DNA of 64,000 bases from the NCBI RefSeq assembly GCF_014879975.1, contig NZ_CP062500.1, positions 2,108,001-2,172,000 on the forward strand, written 5' to 3'. The notes beneath the pieces were generated by a model that did no database searches, had not been told where the DNA came from, and saw only the letters and a program-made list of their open reading frames with translations. This DNA comes from Vibrio bathopelagicus (GTDB lineage Bacteria > Pseudomonadota > Gammaproteobacteria > Enterobacterales > Vibrionaceae). Both the position numbers and the translations under genes were made by a program. Within the stretch, counting starts at the first letter, position 1. Each line of letters begins with the position of its first letter. Shown here in pieces: positions 53,633-62,819 of the stretch.

Positions 53633-54547
53633 ATGAATGTAGTTCGCATGGGAATTGATGCTAATGTCCATAAGAATAAAGGAAAGTACAAGGCGATAGT
53701 TAAGTTCGCTGTTCGTGCACTGTTTTATTATTCAGATACTAAAAAAATGAGTGAGAACTTCAGCTCAGTCGAGAGAAAACTCTTATTCAAAAAGCAGCCA
53801 AATTTCCTATCTAAGTTTGTCACCCCTTACTTGTGTACTGACTTCAGTAAAAAAGAAAAAATCGAAATATTATCAAAGCATTATGATTGGTTTGAAGACA
53901 AGTTCACGACAGAAGCGCGCCATCAAATTTATAACGAAAGACTTAACCTTTTAGAGCTTGAGATCGACGAGCAAACCTACTTGCTAAACCTGAGTTTTGA
54001 AAGAAATGCGAGAAAAGAAGGCGAACTCACTCTCTCCCTTACTGATTCCATGTTGAACAAAATGTACACCATATCATTCTCTGTTTTTAACGATGATATC
54101 TACATTGGTGGCGTTCAAGGCGGTGCAAACGACAATGGCTTCAGCCGCACATTCACAAAAGCATTTTATGGTTTGAGACCCAAATCCTTCATGGTAGAAA
54201 CCCTTCGATTGATGGCGACCAGTCTGGGAATTAATCACATCTACGCGGTCAACGAGTCTGGACATGTCTCGAACTCATTACGATATGGGAAGAAAGGGAA
54301 AGAGATAAGCCTCAAGTATAATTGCTTGTGGGAAGAGCATGACGGACAACAACATGACAAATGTTTTTACGCTCTACCTATCCACTCAACAAGGAAAGAT
54401 CTTGAGGCGCTTAAACGCCAGAAACGCAAACTATATCGCGAGCGCTATGCTTGGTTAGATCAGTACGAGCAAGACCTGCAGAACATAATCAGTCAGCACA
54501 CCCACGGTGCTGACATGCCACCAATTCAACTAGCAAAAGCTAGCTGA
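53633..54547 (+). CDS. VirK/YbjX-family (DUF535) protein
   Basis: A 304-residue protein from ATG 53633, preceded by GAGG at five bases; the frame extends upstream but without SD. DUF535 features: FERNARKEGELTLSL, DIYIGGVQGGAND, PKSFMVETLRLMATSLG and the acidic/basic C-terminal coiled part. VirK relatives support virulence-factor export or resistance to cationic peptides in enterics; mechanism unknown. Upstream ATACCCATACATACCC repeats at 53511 may belong to its promoter. Confidence 0.87.
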   Translation: MNVVRMGIDANVHKNKGKYKAIVKFAVRALFYYSDTKKMSENFSSVERKLLFKKQPNFLSKFVTPYLCTDFSKKEKIEILSKHYDWFEDKFTTEARHQIYNERLNLLELEIDEQTYLLNLSFERNARKEGELTLSLTDSMLNKMYTISFSVFNDDIYIGGVQGGANDNGFSRTFTKAFYGLRPKSFMVETLRLMATSLGINHIYAVNESGHVSNSLRYGKKGKEISLKYNCLWEEHDGQQHDKCFYALPIHSTRKDLEALKRQKRKLYRERYAWLDQYEQDLQNIISQHTHGADMPPIQLAKAS

Positions 54548-54600
54548 TTTAATTCTGTTGAATAGATCACTAGGCCTCGCAATCACGGGGCCTTTGAGTT

Positions 54601-55281
54601 TCACTCATACGAATCAATAAAGGCTTGAAGTGCTTGCTGGTCGATAATTTCCAACCCTTGTTGCCCTTTCTTGATGAAGCCTTTATCGAGTAAGTCTTTG
54701 ACTGCCCTTCGGTATACTCTGCTCGATGTGCCGAAACGTTCTGCTTCTTGATTCACTTTATCGAAGCCGCCTAACACGGTATTGGTCTGGCTTTGCACCA
54801 ACAAATCGTAGGCAATGTTATAGGTAATTGAGTGTAAAAGGCGATTGGTGTAAATACCCATCGAGTCTTGGTAATCTTCGGCCAGTGCCGAGGCGAAAAA
54901 GAACATCATCTCCGGATTTTCATGTAGCGCTTCTGATAGTTTCTGGATACAAATAACATCAACCTGCATGTGTTCATCTGCCACTACATTCCATTGGCAA
55001 GGCGTTTGAGTGAAGAACTCCATCTCGCCAAAGATATGATAGTCGCAATTCACCTCTCCTAGTTGAAAGCGTCGCCCATTAGCCGCAGAGATGCTCATAG
55101 AGACTTTCCCAGCAGGCACAACATAGAGATGCTGAAGCTGTTCACCTTGGCGCAAGATTTCATCATTCTTATTAAAATAACGCGAGCTAACTTGGTGTTG
55201 GTAGATGAGAGCTTTAAAATCTGAGCTTTTGTGTTCTAGGTAGTTTTTAAAACGTCCGCTTGAGTATGGTGCGATCTTCAT
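54601..55281 (-). CDS. Crp/Fnr-family transcriptional regulator
   Basis: A 226-residue regulator: cNMP-binding-type beta-roll (residues 30-125, LRQGEQLQHLYVVPAGKVSM, GEMEFFTQTPCQW), dimer helix, and a HTH_Crp-like C-terminus (EAERFGTSSRVYRRAVKDLLDKGFI). No N-terminal Fe-S cysteine cluster as in FNR. Nearest in flavour to YeiL. Ligand unknown. It converges on virK and has an ISL3 remnant just upstream. Confidence 0.85.
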   Translation of the reverse strand: MKIAPYSSGRFKNYLEHKSSDFKALIYQHQVSSRYFNKNDEILRQGEQLQHLYVVPAGKVSMSISAANGRRFQLGEVNCDYHIFGEMEFFTQTPCQWNVVADEHMQVDVICIQKLSEALHENPEMMFFFASALAEDYQDSMGIYTNRLLHSITYNIAYDLLVQSQTNTVLGGFDKVNQEAERFGTSSRVYRRAVKDLLDKGFIKKGQQGLEIIDQQALQAFIDSYE

Positions 55282-55340
55282 ACTAATTGTCTCTCATGGC
55301 ATGAGCTATTGTTGCTGCTGCTGCTAGCGATTGTAGCGGC

Positions 55341-56043
55341 TTAAACCAAAGGAGAGAACAATAAAAAAGGTTCATCGCGGCTTTCCGAGGAAGCCGCTTT
55401 TATCTTCAAGAAGAAATAGTCTGTATCTCGATATCCACACTCCATTCGTTTGATTAACTTTATCTTGTTATTTAGCCCTTCAAGTGTACAACTGTTTAAC
55501 GGATAACTTGCCGATGCGATAATACCGTGAAGATAAAGCCTCAGTTTTCGTGCGAACTCTTTCAATGGCTTAATTCCACTCTCTTGGACCTGTTCATACC
55601 ACGCCTCCCAAAGTCCCTTAGCGTGCCTTTCTGATTCACAATACCAAAGCTCTTTGAGTTGTGCTCCGAGTATATAAGTGGTCATCAAGTCCTTATTGAT
55701 ATTCAATATTTCAGTAAGATGGCTATCTTGTCGTGCATTTAAGTTGCCTCTGTTTTTATACCGCAATCACGACATTTAACCCTTCGTGTTTGAACGGAAA
55801 GTTCAACAGGAACACCGAGCAACATGGCCTCTTCACATGACGCCGTTAATACTCATGGATAGCTTCGGCTTCAAGACCACAAAGGCATTTAGCCTCAGAG
55901 TTAGGTTTAAGAGTCAGGGTAATAAGTGATGCTGTCTGGTGAGACTTTACTAGTTGAAAGCCTTCCCAGAATGAAGATAGGAAAATGTGATTCGGCAAGG
56001 GAACGGTAGTTTGTGTATGATTTTTGTTTGGCGACTCAACCAT
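55341..56043 (-). pseudogene. ISL3-family transposase remnant
   Basis: Two fragments in one direction. The N-terminal 65-residue piece (55846-56043) ends with the zinc-finger start CLCGLEAEAIHEY, then frame breaks; the C-terminal 141-residue piece (55341-55766) has the DDE_Tnp_ISL3 ending NSCTLEGLNNKIKLIKRMECGYRD. The central catalytic part is missing and the open parts do not join in one frame. Non-functional. Confidence 0.85.
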
Positions 56044-56094
56044 ATCACTTACTACCGTTTTTTGTTTTTAGTTCCCGCGAATCCGCGATGAACC
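55369..56094 (-). mobile_element. Internally deleted ISL3-family element, about 726 bp
   Basis: Both ends are preserved: GGTTCATCGCGG at 55369-55380 and its reverse complement at 56083-56094, with partial matching continuing inward for about nine bases. It is roughly half the size of a complete ISL3 element. I found no clear 8-base target duplication. With both termini intact it could still be moved by a related transposase. Confidence 0.75.
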
Positions 56095-56136
56095 TTTTAA
56101 ATCAGCAAGCAACGTTATGCTTTTAACAACGACATA

Positions 56137-57066
56137 TTATGATTTAGCTAGGCGATTCGCCGTCCAAACATAGAGCAGCTCAAGAGCAATCGTAGCTCCA
56201 GCCAATGCCGTAATTTCGCTTTGGTCATACGCGGGAGACACTTCTACAACGTCCATACCAACCATGTTGATACCCTGCAAACCACGGATGATTTTCAGAA
56301 CTTTGTCTGAGTTCAAACCACCACATACTGGCGTGCCAGTACCCGGAGCAAACGCAGGATCTAGACAATCGATATCGAACGTCAGATACACTGGCTTATC
56401 ACCAACAATCCCTTTCACTTGAGCAATGATCTCATCGACGCTCATGTCATTGGCTTGCATCGCATTAATAACGTTGAAGCCATGACCTTCCTGCTTATAC
56501 TCAGTACGAATACCGATCTGCACCGAGTGTTTCGGAGAGATAAGCCCTTCGTTTGGTGCATGATAGAACATGGTGCCGTGATCGTAACGGCTGCCATGGC
56601 TATAAGTATCTGTGTGTGCATCGAAGTGGATCAATGCCATTTCACCGTACTTCTTGCCGTATGCTCTTAGTAAAGGCAAAGTGATGAAGTGGTCGCCACC
56701 TAAACCTAACAGCGTTTTACCACTGTTTAAAATCGCATCAGCCGCCGCTTCTAAACGTTGAGTCAGATCTTCAGCATCACCGCAATCAAATACAAGGTCG
56801 CCAGCATCAATCACCGAGGTATGTTCAAATACATTGAAGTCCCAAGGAAACTTTTTGCCTTCCCACGCCAAGTTTACTGACGCACGACGAATCGCATCAG
56901 GTCCCATGCGCGCACCCGGACGACCAGATGTCGCCATATCTAGCGGCGCACCTAACACAACCACATCAGCATCGTTGTCGATTGGGTTTTGCACCAGTGG
57001 ACGACGCATAAACGTCATCGCATTGGAGTACAGCGAATAATCTGGTTTCGTAAATAGATCGTTCAT
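56137..57066 (-). CDS. speB: Agmatinase
   Basis: A 309-residue ureohydrolase that converts agmatine to putrescine and urea. The binuclear manganese site is complete: [18 protein letters not shown], and [18 protein letters not shown], plus the late EVSP. It begins on the last base of the speA stop (TAATG), so the two are translationally coupled and form the arginine-to-putrescine route. Confidence 0.95.
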   Translation of the reverse strand: MNDLFTKPDYSLYSNAMTFMRRPLVQNPIDNDADVVVLGAPLDMATSGRPGARMGPDAIRRASVNLAWEGKKFPWDFNVFEHTSVIDAGDLVFDCGDAEDLTQRLEAAADAILNSGKTLLGLGGDHFITLPLLRAYGKKYGEMALIHFDAHTDTYSHGSRYDHGTMFYHAPNEGLISPKHSVQIGIRTEYKQEGHGFNVINAMQANDMSVDEIIAQVKGIVGDKPVYLTFDIDCLDPAFAPGTGTPVCGGLNSDKVLKIIRGLQGINMVGMDVVEVSPAYDQSEITALAGATIALELLYVWTANRLAKS

Positions 57067-58988
57067 TAAAAATCCTCAAGATAGGTGTAACCCATCAAGC
57101 CTTGCTCTAACTCTTCAAGTACACTTTTCTGCTCTTGCGCTGGTACTTTAGCCGTTACCAATTCTTTGTAGTTCTGACGAATTAGGTCCATATCAATGTG
57201 AACGTAACGCATCATGTCTTCTACTGTGTCACCTTCGTTGATGTAGTCAATATTCGCTTCTCCGCTCTCATCAACATTCACCACTACACTGTGCGTGTCA
57301 CCAAATAGGTTATGCATATCACCCAAGATTTCTTGGTAAGCCCCTACTAGGAAGAAGCCCATCAAGTATGGTTCATCTGGATTCCACGCAGGCACTGGCA
57401 ACGTTGTTTCAATACCTTGACCGTCAACGTACTGATCGATCGTACCGTCAGAATCACATGTGATATCCAACACAACAGCACGTCGCTCGTCCGCATTATC
57501 TAAACCGCTAAGTGGCAATACAGGGAACACCTGATCGATACCCCAAGCATCTGGCAAAGACTGGAACAGCGAGAAGTTCACGAAGAACTTGTCGGCTAAA
57601 CGCTCGCTCAGCTCATCCAAAATAGGGCGGTGATAACGGTTCTTAGTGTTCATACGAGAGCTAAGTTCGTAGTTAATACGCAAAGACATCTGCTCTGCCC
57701 AAGCACGGTGCTGAAGATTCAGCATACCTGTTGCAAATTGGTTGTGCGCTTCTGCGATATCACTCTGGGTATCGTTGTAGATCTCAATCAACGCTCGGTC
57801 ATCATTGCCCGCGTCTAGCTCTAAGAAGTTCTTCCACATGTTGTTTAGCAACATTGGGGCGTCAGCTTCAGGCGCAGCCATATCTTCCGGAGAATAGCTT
57901 TCAGTACCAATCACGTTGGTGATCAGCACAGCATGGTGCGCAGTCAGTGACCGACCAGACTCCGAAATAATCACAGGTTGTGGCTGATTGTAGAGCTTAC
58001 AGATATCCCCTACTGTCATCACGATGTTACGAGCGTACTCAAGCAAGCCGTAGTTCATTGAGTTTGAAGACTGACTGCGTGTGCCGTCGTAATCAACCGC
58101 CAAACCGCCACCCACATCTAAGTACTTCAATTGAGCACCGATATCGCGCAGTTCACAGTAAAAACGAGCCGCTTCACTCACACCATTTCGCACATCACGA
58201 ATATTGGCCATTTGTGAGCCAAGATGGAAATGTACTAACTCTAGAACATCGAGTTGGTCTTCTGCTTTTAAACGTTCAATAACGGTAAGCACTTGTGATG
58301 CAGACAAGCCAAACTTCGACTTCTCGCCACCACTTGCTTGCCATTTACCTGCGCCTTGAGAAGCAAGACGAATACGCAGACCTAAACGAGGTTTGACGCC
58401 AAGCGCTTTCGCTTCAGAAAGAACAAGATCAAGCTCTGACAGCTTTTCTAGAACGATAAAAACTTTGTGGCCTAGCTTTTCGCCAATAAGCGCAAGACGG
58501 ATGTATTCTCTGTCTTTGTAACCGTTACAAACGATCACTGAACTCGCTTTTTGAGCCAACGCCAATACCGCTAATAGTTCAGGCTTGCTACCTGCTTCTA
58601 GGCCTAGCTGCTTTTGCTCTAATTGAGCTTGGCTCGCTAAGATCTCATCAACCACTTCTTTCTGTTGGTTAACTTTAATCGGGTAAACAAGCAGGTAACG
58701 GTTGTCGTACTGATATTCGTCGATCGCTTGGTTAAATGCGTTACAGATATTGTGCACACGTTGATGCACTATTTGAGGAAAACGCACAAGAGCAGGCAAA
58801 CCAATATTTCGCTGCTCTAACTGTTTTACGATCTGACTAAGCGGAACTTGATGATCGGTTTCGCTCGGTGAAACATACACCTCGCCGTTATCATCAATTC
58901 CATAAAAACCTTGGCTCCAGTGCTTTACATTATACTCAGCACGGATGCGTTCCAAATTAACCGAATTTTCCAATTCTAGAGACCTCAC
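57066..58988 (-). CDS. speA: Biosynthetic arginine decarboxylase
   Basis: A 640-residue PLP enzyme (fold III) that makes agmatine from arginine. The PLP lysine lies in [11 protein letters not shown], followed by [33 protein letters not shown] and the ISESGRS phosphate-binding part, with the second barrel-exchange Cys motif in [12 protein letters not shown]. Length near the E. coli protein. The start is GTG 58988; a TTG at 58973 with AGG nine bases upstream is an alternative. Operon with speB. Confidence 0.95.
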   Translation of the reverse strand: MRSLELENSVNLERIRAEYNVKHWSQGFYGIDDNGEVYVSPSETDHQVPLSQIVKQLEQRNIGLPALVRFPQIVHQRVHNICNAFNQAIDEYQYDNRYLLVYPIKVNQQKEVVDEILASQAQLEQKQLGLEAGSKPELLAVLALAQKASSVIVCNGYKDREYIRLALIGEKLGHKVFIVLEKLSELDLVLSEAKALGVKPRLGLRIRLASQGAGKWQASGGEKSKFGLSASQVLTVIERLKAEDQLDVLELVHFHLGSQMANIRDVRNGVSEAARFYCELRDIGAQLKYLDVGGGLAVDYDGTRSQSSNSMNYGLLEYARNIVMTVGDICKLYNQPQPVIISESGRSLTAHHAVLITNVIGTESYSPEDMAAPEADAPMLLNNMWKNFLELDAGNDDRALIEIYNDTQSDIAEAHNQFATGMLNLQHRAWAEQMSLRINYELSSRMNTKNRYHRPILDELSERLADKFFVNFSLFQSLPDAWGIDQVFPVLPLSGLDNADERRAVVLDITCDSDGTIDQYVDGQGIETTLPVPAWNPDEPYLMGFFLVGAYQEILGDMHNLFGDTHSVVVNVDESGEANIDYINEGDTVEDMMRYVHIDMDLIRQNYKELVTAKVPAQEQKSVLEELEQGLMGYTYLEDF

Positions 58989-59397
58989 ACTATAGGGCCA
59001 TCGACAGAAGATACCTCATTGGAATAGCGAGGTATAACCCAACAAAAAGCGTTCAAAAACGATTTGTTGGCTGCATTAACCGATATTATTAAGAGCGAGT
59101 CCAACCATTGATATTTGTGGTTACGATTACATTTTTTTATCGACGATCCGACTTAAAGTGACAGGTAAGGAATTACAAGGTTTTAGACCAAAAAACAGGC
59201 TGAAGCGCATTAGATTTAAAGCACTTTCTAATAAAAAATCAGATGAATAAAATACCAAAGACACATAAAATTCTTGGCTAATCTGGTCAAGTTAAGTCAG
59301 GGTTGTGACAAATATAACCACTTCCCTACCACAACTCTCGCTATCACCGACATAGCTTGTATCCTGTTATTCCACGCCTATTGATGAGTGCTAAATC
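58989..59397 (-). promoter_or_regulatory. speA 5' region with two hairpins
   Basis: 409 bases without a gene. In the leftward transcript, CCAACAAA/TTTGTTGG (59063-59070 with 59039-59046) and ATACCTC/GAGGTAT (59029-59035 with 59011-59017) form adjacent stems within 80 bases of the speA start. A nine-codon frame (MRYLLSMAL) begins inside the second stem but lacks an SD. Possible post-transcriptional control of putrescine synthesis. Confidence 0.4.
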
Positions 59398-60102
59398 ATG
59401 TCTGAAATGTACACCACCTACGCTAAGCAATACGACTCGGCTGCCCGCGATAATATTTACAATGCCTTACTTGAGCGTCCATCAACGATAGCCTTACTCG
59501 ATGATGTAAAAGGCATGGATATTGTCGACATTGGTTGTGGTTCTGGCATTTACGCGCAATGGTTTATTGACCAAGGCGCAAATAAAGTGACGTGTACGGA
59601 TCTCTCTCAGGATATGGTCGACTTGGTGAACGGAAAACAGATCAAAAATGTTTCCGCTTACGCTCAAGATGCTGCCCTTGGCCTGCCGAACGAACAAGAC
59701 AACAGTGCCGATATAATCGTGTGCCCGCTAGTCTTGCACTACATTGAAGATCTAAAACCCGTCTTTGATGATATTTATCGAGTCCTTAAGCCAGGCGGTT
59801 ACATCGTATTTTCTACTCACCACCCTTTTGCTGACTTCGAATGCACGATTTCTGGCAATTACTACGAACGTGAATTCATCCAAGAAGAATGGAACACAGT
59901 TGGCACACCCGTTCAGGTGAGCTTTTACCGCCGTTCACTTACAGAGCTTTGCCAAGCTGTGAGCCAATCTGGTTTGCTGATTTCACAGATCACAGAGGGC
60001 ACAATTGACGAGAAAGCCAAAGCCATTTCTGAAGAAACGTACGAGCGCCTATCGAAAAACGTTAACTTCATCTTTATGCGTTGCGAGAAAGTATCTGCAT
60101 AA
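59398..60102 (+). CDS. Class I SAM-dependent methyltransferase
   Basis: A 234-residue methyltransferase: VDIGCGSGIYAQWF (SAM motif I), CTDLSQDMVDLV, and ADIIVCPLVLHYIEDL, LKPGGYIVFSTHHP. Methyltransf_11-type fold. Substrate unknown; small-molecule methylation is likely. Transcribed alone with a hairpin after it at 60118. Confidence 0.87.
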   Translation: MSEMYTTYAKQYDSAARDNIYNALLERPSTIALLDDVKGMDIVDIGCGSGIYAQWFIDQGANKVTCTDLSQDMVDLVNGKQIKNVSAYAQDAALGLPNEQDNSADIIVCPLVLHYIEDLKPVFDDIYRVLKPGGYIVFSTHHPFADFECTISGNYYEREFIQEEWNTVGTPVQVSFYRRSLTELCQAVSQSGLLISQITEGTIDEKAKAISEETYERLSKNVNFIFMRCEKVSA

Positions 60103-60117
60103 CACTAATGCAAATCA

Positions 60118-60150
60118 CGTGTGCCTTTGATTGCCCCAAAGGCACACGGT
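60118..60150 (+). terminator. Hairpin after the methyltransferase gene
   Basis: CGTGTGCCTTT / AAAGGCACACG with an eight- to ten-base loop. No T-run, so a weak or Rho-assisted terminator. Confidence 0.45.
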
Positions 60151-60294
60151 CATCTCTCTGCAAATCTACCATTTCCTCTCCAATATCAACCTTTCCGTTG
60201 CTGTTCTCACTCTACTAAATCGTAAGTTCATTGCACAAAAAATAAACTTTTCTCATGCATATCTTGTATTCGGTTCGATCTTCTTGTAATTTCA

Positions 60295-60312
60295 ACCGAC
60301 CAACCAATCGGT
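60295..60312 (+). promoter_or_regulatory. TetR-type operator upstream of the aldehyde dehydrogenase gene
   Basis: ACCGA-N8-TCGGT, with the embedded GACC/GGTC pairs, 25-42 bases before the ATG. The gene for a TetR repressor is the next in the operon, so autorepression is likely. Confidence 0.6.
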
Positions 60313-60336
60313 CAGCTTTCGAATTTAGGGGATACT

Positions 60337-61773
60337 ATGAGCCATAATCTAGACCTTGAACCAACCACGTCGAACACCAACGACATGGATCAAATATTCA
60401 ACCGACAAAAAGATCATTACCGCAGTAATGTAAATCCAACGCTTGAGCAGAGAAGAAAAGACCTCTCGGAATTAAAAGCGTTGCTAATGCGCTACCAAGG
60501 GCAATTGATTGATGCGGTGTCTGAAGATTATGGCCATCGAGCAAAACACGACAGCTTGATTGCGGATATCACCCCTTCTCTTCACCAGATCAATTACAGC
60601 CTGAAGAACCTTAAGAAATGGTTGAAGCCATCTCGCAGAAAAGCAGGCTTAATGCTAACGCCAGCTAAAATCACCGTTCATTATCAGCCAGTGGGTGTTG
60701 TCGGTATCATTGTTCCTTGGAACTTCCCTGTGATGCTTTCTTTGGGGCCGCTCATCACTGCGCTGGCGGCAGGTAATACTGCAATGCTCAAGATGTCCGA
60801 GTTCACGCCAGCGACAAACCGAGTTTTGAAAGCCATGTTGACTGAAGGTTTTAACGAAGATCAGGTTGCGATTATCGAAGGTGAAGCTGATGTTTCCGCG
60901 AAGTTTAGCCAGCTCCCGTTTGACCATATTCTATTCACAGGGTCGACCTCTGTGGGTAAGCACGTAATGAGAGCGGCAGCCGATAACTTAACGCCTGTCA
61001 CCTTGGAATTGGGCGGCAAGTCTCCAACGATTATTGCCCCTGACTTTGATGTGGCTGACGCCGTTGAACGCATCCTGTTTGCAAAAAGCTTAAACGCTGG
61101 CCAGATTTGTGTGGCACCCGATTACATCTTATTACCACGAGAAAAAGTCGATGTGTTCATCACAGCTTATAAGCAGTACTTCAAAAAGTTGTATAAAGCA
61201 GGTATTGAGAGCAAAGACTTAACCTCAGTGATCGATATGCGCCAATACAATCGTTTGAAGGGTGTTATTGCAGACGCACAAGCGAAAGGCGCGATTATTC
61301 ACACCGTCACCGAACAGGCACAAGACGACGTGAACCACAGAATGACGCCACACCTTCTAACCGAAGTGAACGACGACATGCTCGCAATGCAAGAAGAGTT
61401 GTTTGGCCCTATTCTGCCTATCGTGCCTTATGATTCTATTGAAGAAGCAATCAACTACATCACAGCAAGAGAACGTCCACTTGCTCTGTACCTGATGAGT
61501 CATGATAAGCAGACTCAAGGTCAGTTCTTATCGAGCACACATTCTGGCGGTGTTTGTATTAACGACTCTCTAGTACATGTGGCCGCAGAAGATGCGCCGT
61601 TTGGTGGCATTGGCCCCTCAGGCATGGGACACTACCATGGCATTGAAGGCTTCCAGACCTTTAGCCATGCCAAGACTGTTCTAAGTAGAGGAAAAATTAA
61701 CTTCACCAAGTTAATGCACCCTCCTTACAATAACCCAATTAAAAAGATTCTGTTCAAAGTACTAAATAGATGA
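60337..61773 (+). CDS. calB: Coniferyl aldehyde dehydrogenase
   Basis: A 478-residue NAD(P)-dependent aldehyde dehydrogenase. GVVGIIVPWNFPV, the cofactor FTGSTSVGKHV, catalytic Glu in TLELGGKSPT and catalytic Cys in NAGQICVAPDY; the C-terminal basic, hydrophobic tail and CalB-like ending (FGGIGPSGMGHYHGIEGFQTFSH) place it in the coniferyl-aldehyde clade, though such enzymes also oxidise medium-chain aldehydes. Overlaps the TetR gene by four bases. Confidence 0.88.
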   Translation: MSHNLDLEPTTSNTNDMDQIFNRQKDHYRSNVNPTLEQRRKDLSELKALLMRYQGQLIDAVSEDYGHRAKHDSLIADITPSLHQINYSLKNLKKWLKPSRRKAGLMLTPAKITVHYQPVGVVGIIVPWNFPVMLSLGPLITALAAGNTAMLKMSEFTPATNRVLKAMLTEGFNEDQVAIIEGEADVSAKFSQLPFDHILFTGSTSVGKHVMRAAADNLTPVTLELGGKSPTIIAPDFDVADAVERILFAKSLNAGQICVAPDYILLPREKVDVFITAYKQYFKKLYKAGIESKDLTSVIDMRQYNRLKGVIADAQAKGAIIHTVTEQAQDDVNHRMTPHLLTEVNDDMLAMQEELFGPILPIVPYDSIEEAINYITARERPLALYLMSHDKQTQGQFLSSTHSGGVCINDSLVHVAAEDAPFGGIGPSGMGHYHGIEGFQTFSHAKTVLSRGKINFTKLMHPPYNNPIKKILFKVLNR

Positions 61774-62348
61774 TAACGAAAAGGCAAAAAATCCTAGATG
61801 CTGCACTCCTGCTCTTCTCTCAACAAGGGCTAGAGGGCACATCTACCGGACAAATAGCGAAAACAGCAGGCGTCGCAAAAGCGACACTGTTTCATCACTT
61901 CGAGAATAAATCGTTATTAATTGATGAGCTGTTTCGCGAGCTAAAACTGGCACTATTCTCTACGCTTCAACCACACACAGATATTGCAGAACAAGATCGC
62001 TACCAAGCCTTTAAGTTCATGTGGATCACGGGGCTTGAGTGGGCGTTAGAAAATCCAGTTGCGATGAAGTTCTTCACCAATGTTCATTTCGATCCGACGA
62101 CTCAAACTCGAGAAGTCATCGTCTCACAGATGTTCGCATCGCTAGATGAAATTGTTTTGAAAGGACAAGAAGCTGGTGAACTGATGGTGTTAGACATCAA
62201 CCTTGTTAGGCACTTCATTCACAGCCACTTTTTGATTTGTGCAAACTGGTTGATTGAGCAGAATGAGTTACCACCAGAGCAGTCAACCAAGTACATCAGC
62301 GATAGCTTTGACATGTGCTGGCGTGCCGTCGGCGGCCAAAAATTGTAA
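61770..62348 (+). CDS. TetR-family transcriptional regulator
   Basis: A 192-residue repressor: HTH residues 5-50 (ILDAALLLFSQQGLEGTSTGQIAKTAGVAKATLFHHFENK, in pieces) and a helical ligand domain. ATGA overlap with the aldehyde dehydrogenase stop couples them. Likely binds the palindrome at 60295 and responds to an aldehyde or fatty acid. Confidence 0.88.
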   Translation: MITKRQKILDAALLLFSQQGLEGTSTGQIAKTAGVAKATLFHHFENKSLLIDELFRELKLALFSTLQPHTDIAEQDRYQAFKFMWITGLEWALENPVAMKFFTNVHFDPTTQTREVIVSQMFASLDEIVLKGQEAGELMVLDINLVRHFIHSHFLICANWLIEQNELPPEQSTKYISDSFDMCWRAVGGQKL

Positions 62349-62740
62349 TTATCCCATTCCTCAAAAGGTCCGGTATTCCAAAAATGATCGAGAGCGCCTT
62401 ATTGGCGCTTTAATTATTTGGATACATTTTAGTCACTTCATCATATTGACTTTCAGCACCTTCTTTCAGTAACATCGCACCATCATTTCAAAAGAGAATA
62501 ACGCCATAATGAAGTACTAACATCCTGACATCCGATTTATTTTTATAAAAATCATTTGGACTCTCGGGGTTAGTGGGCGTTACTTCGTCATCTATTTCTT
62601 GAAAAATCAAGCTATTGAAGAGCAGTCGATTTAAGACTAATCTCTTTAAGATCAGCACCTTGAACAAAGAAAGCATTTCAGCAAGATAATCTCTATCTTT
62701 TGCTGTCATCCTACTTAAGTAACGTCTTTGGCGATCTAAA
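62349..62740. other. Intergenic region between the TetR gene and the second ABC-F gene
   Basis: About 390 bases. AGCGCC/GGCGCT hairpin at 62393-62409 then TTAATTATTT is the likely end of the TetR transcript. A 73-codon frame on the other strand (62488-62709) lacks a correctly spaced SD and is not accepted. Confidence 0.5.
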
Positions 62741-62809
62741 CATAGAATCCCACGTAGGAATCTATGCAGAAAAGCGCCTCACCCCTTTTACTCGTTTACA
62801 CGTAAAGGG
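62741..62809 (+). promoter_or_regulatory. Tandem hairpins sequestering the leader and ABC-F start sites
   Basis: First hairpin: CATAGA-A-TCC pairs with GGA-A-TCTATG (62741-62766), covering the leader peptide SD and ATG. Second: CCCTTTTAC (62783-62791, inside the leader frame) pairs with GTAAAGGG (62802-62809, one bulged T), covering the SD of the ABC-F gene. Ribosome movement on the leader would open the second hairpin. Confidence 0.6.
62764..62805 (+). CDS. Leader peptide (13 aa) upstream of the second ABC-F gene
   Basis: Thirteen codons, MQKSASPLLLVYT, with TAGGA four bases before the ATG. Its stop codon TAA lies directly against the AAAGGGAGG of the ABC-F gene and inside the hairpin that hides it. 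Arrangement identical in logic to translational attenuators of erm and ABC-F resistance genes. Seen in sequence; function inferred. Confidence 0.55.
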   Translation: MQKSASPLLLVYT

Positions 62810-62819
62810 AGGTATTTTT

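Noticed and set aside
62488..62709. 73-codon minus-strand frame between the TetR and ABC-F genes
   Set aside because: AGTAGG touches the ATG with no spacing, the product has no recognisable feature, and the frame lies antisense in a region likely transcribed the other way. It could still be a lineage-specific small gene.
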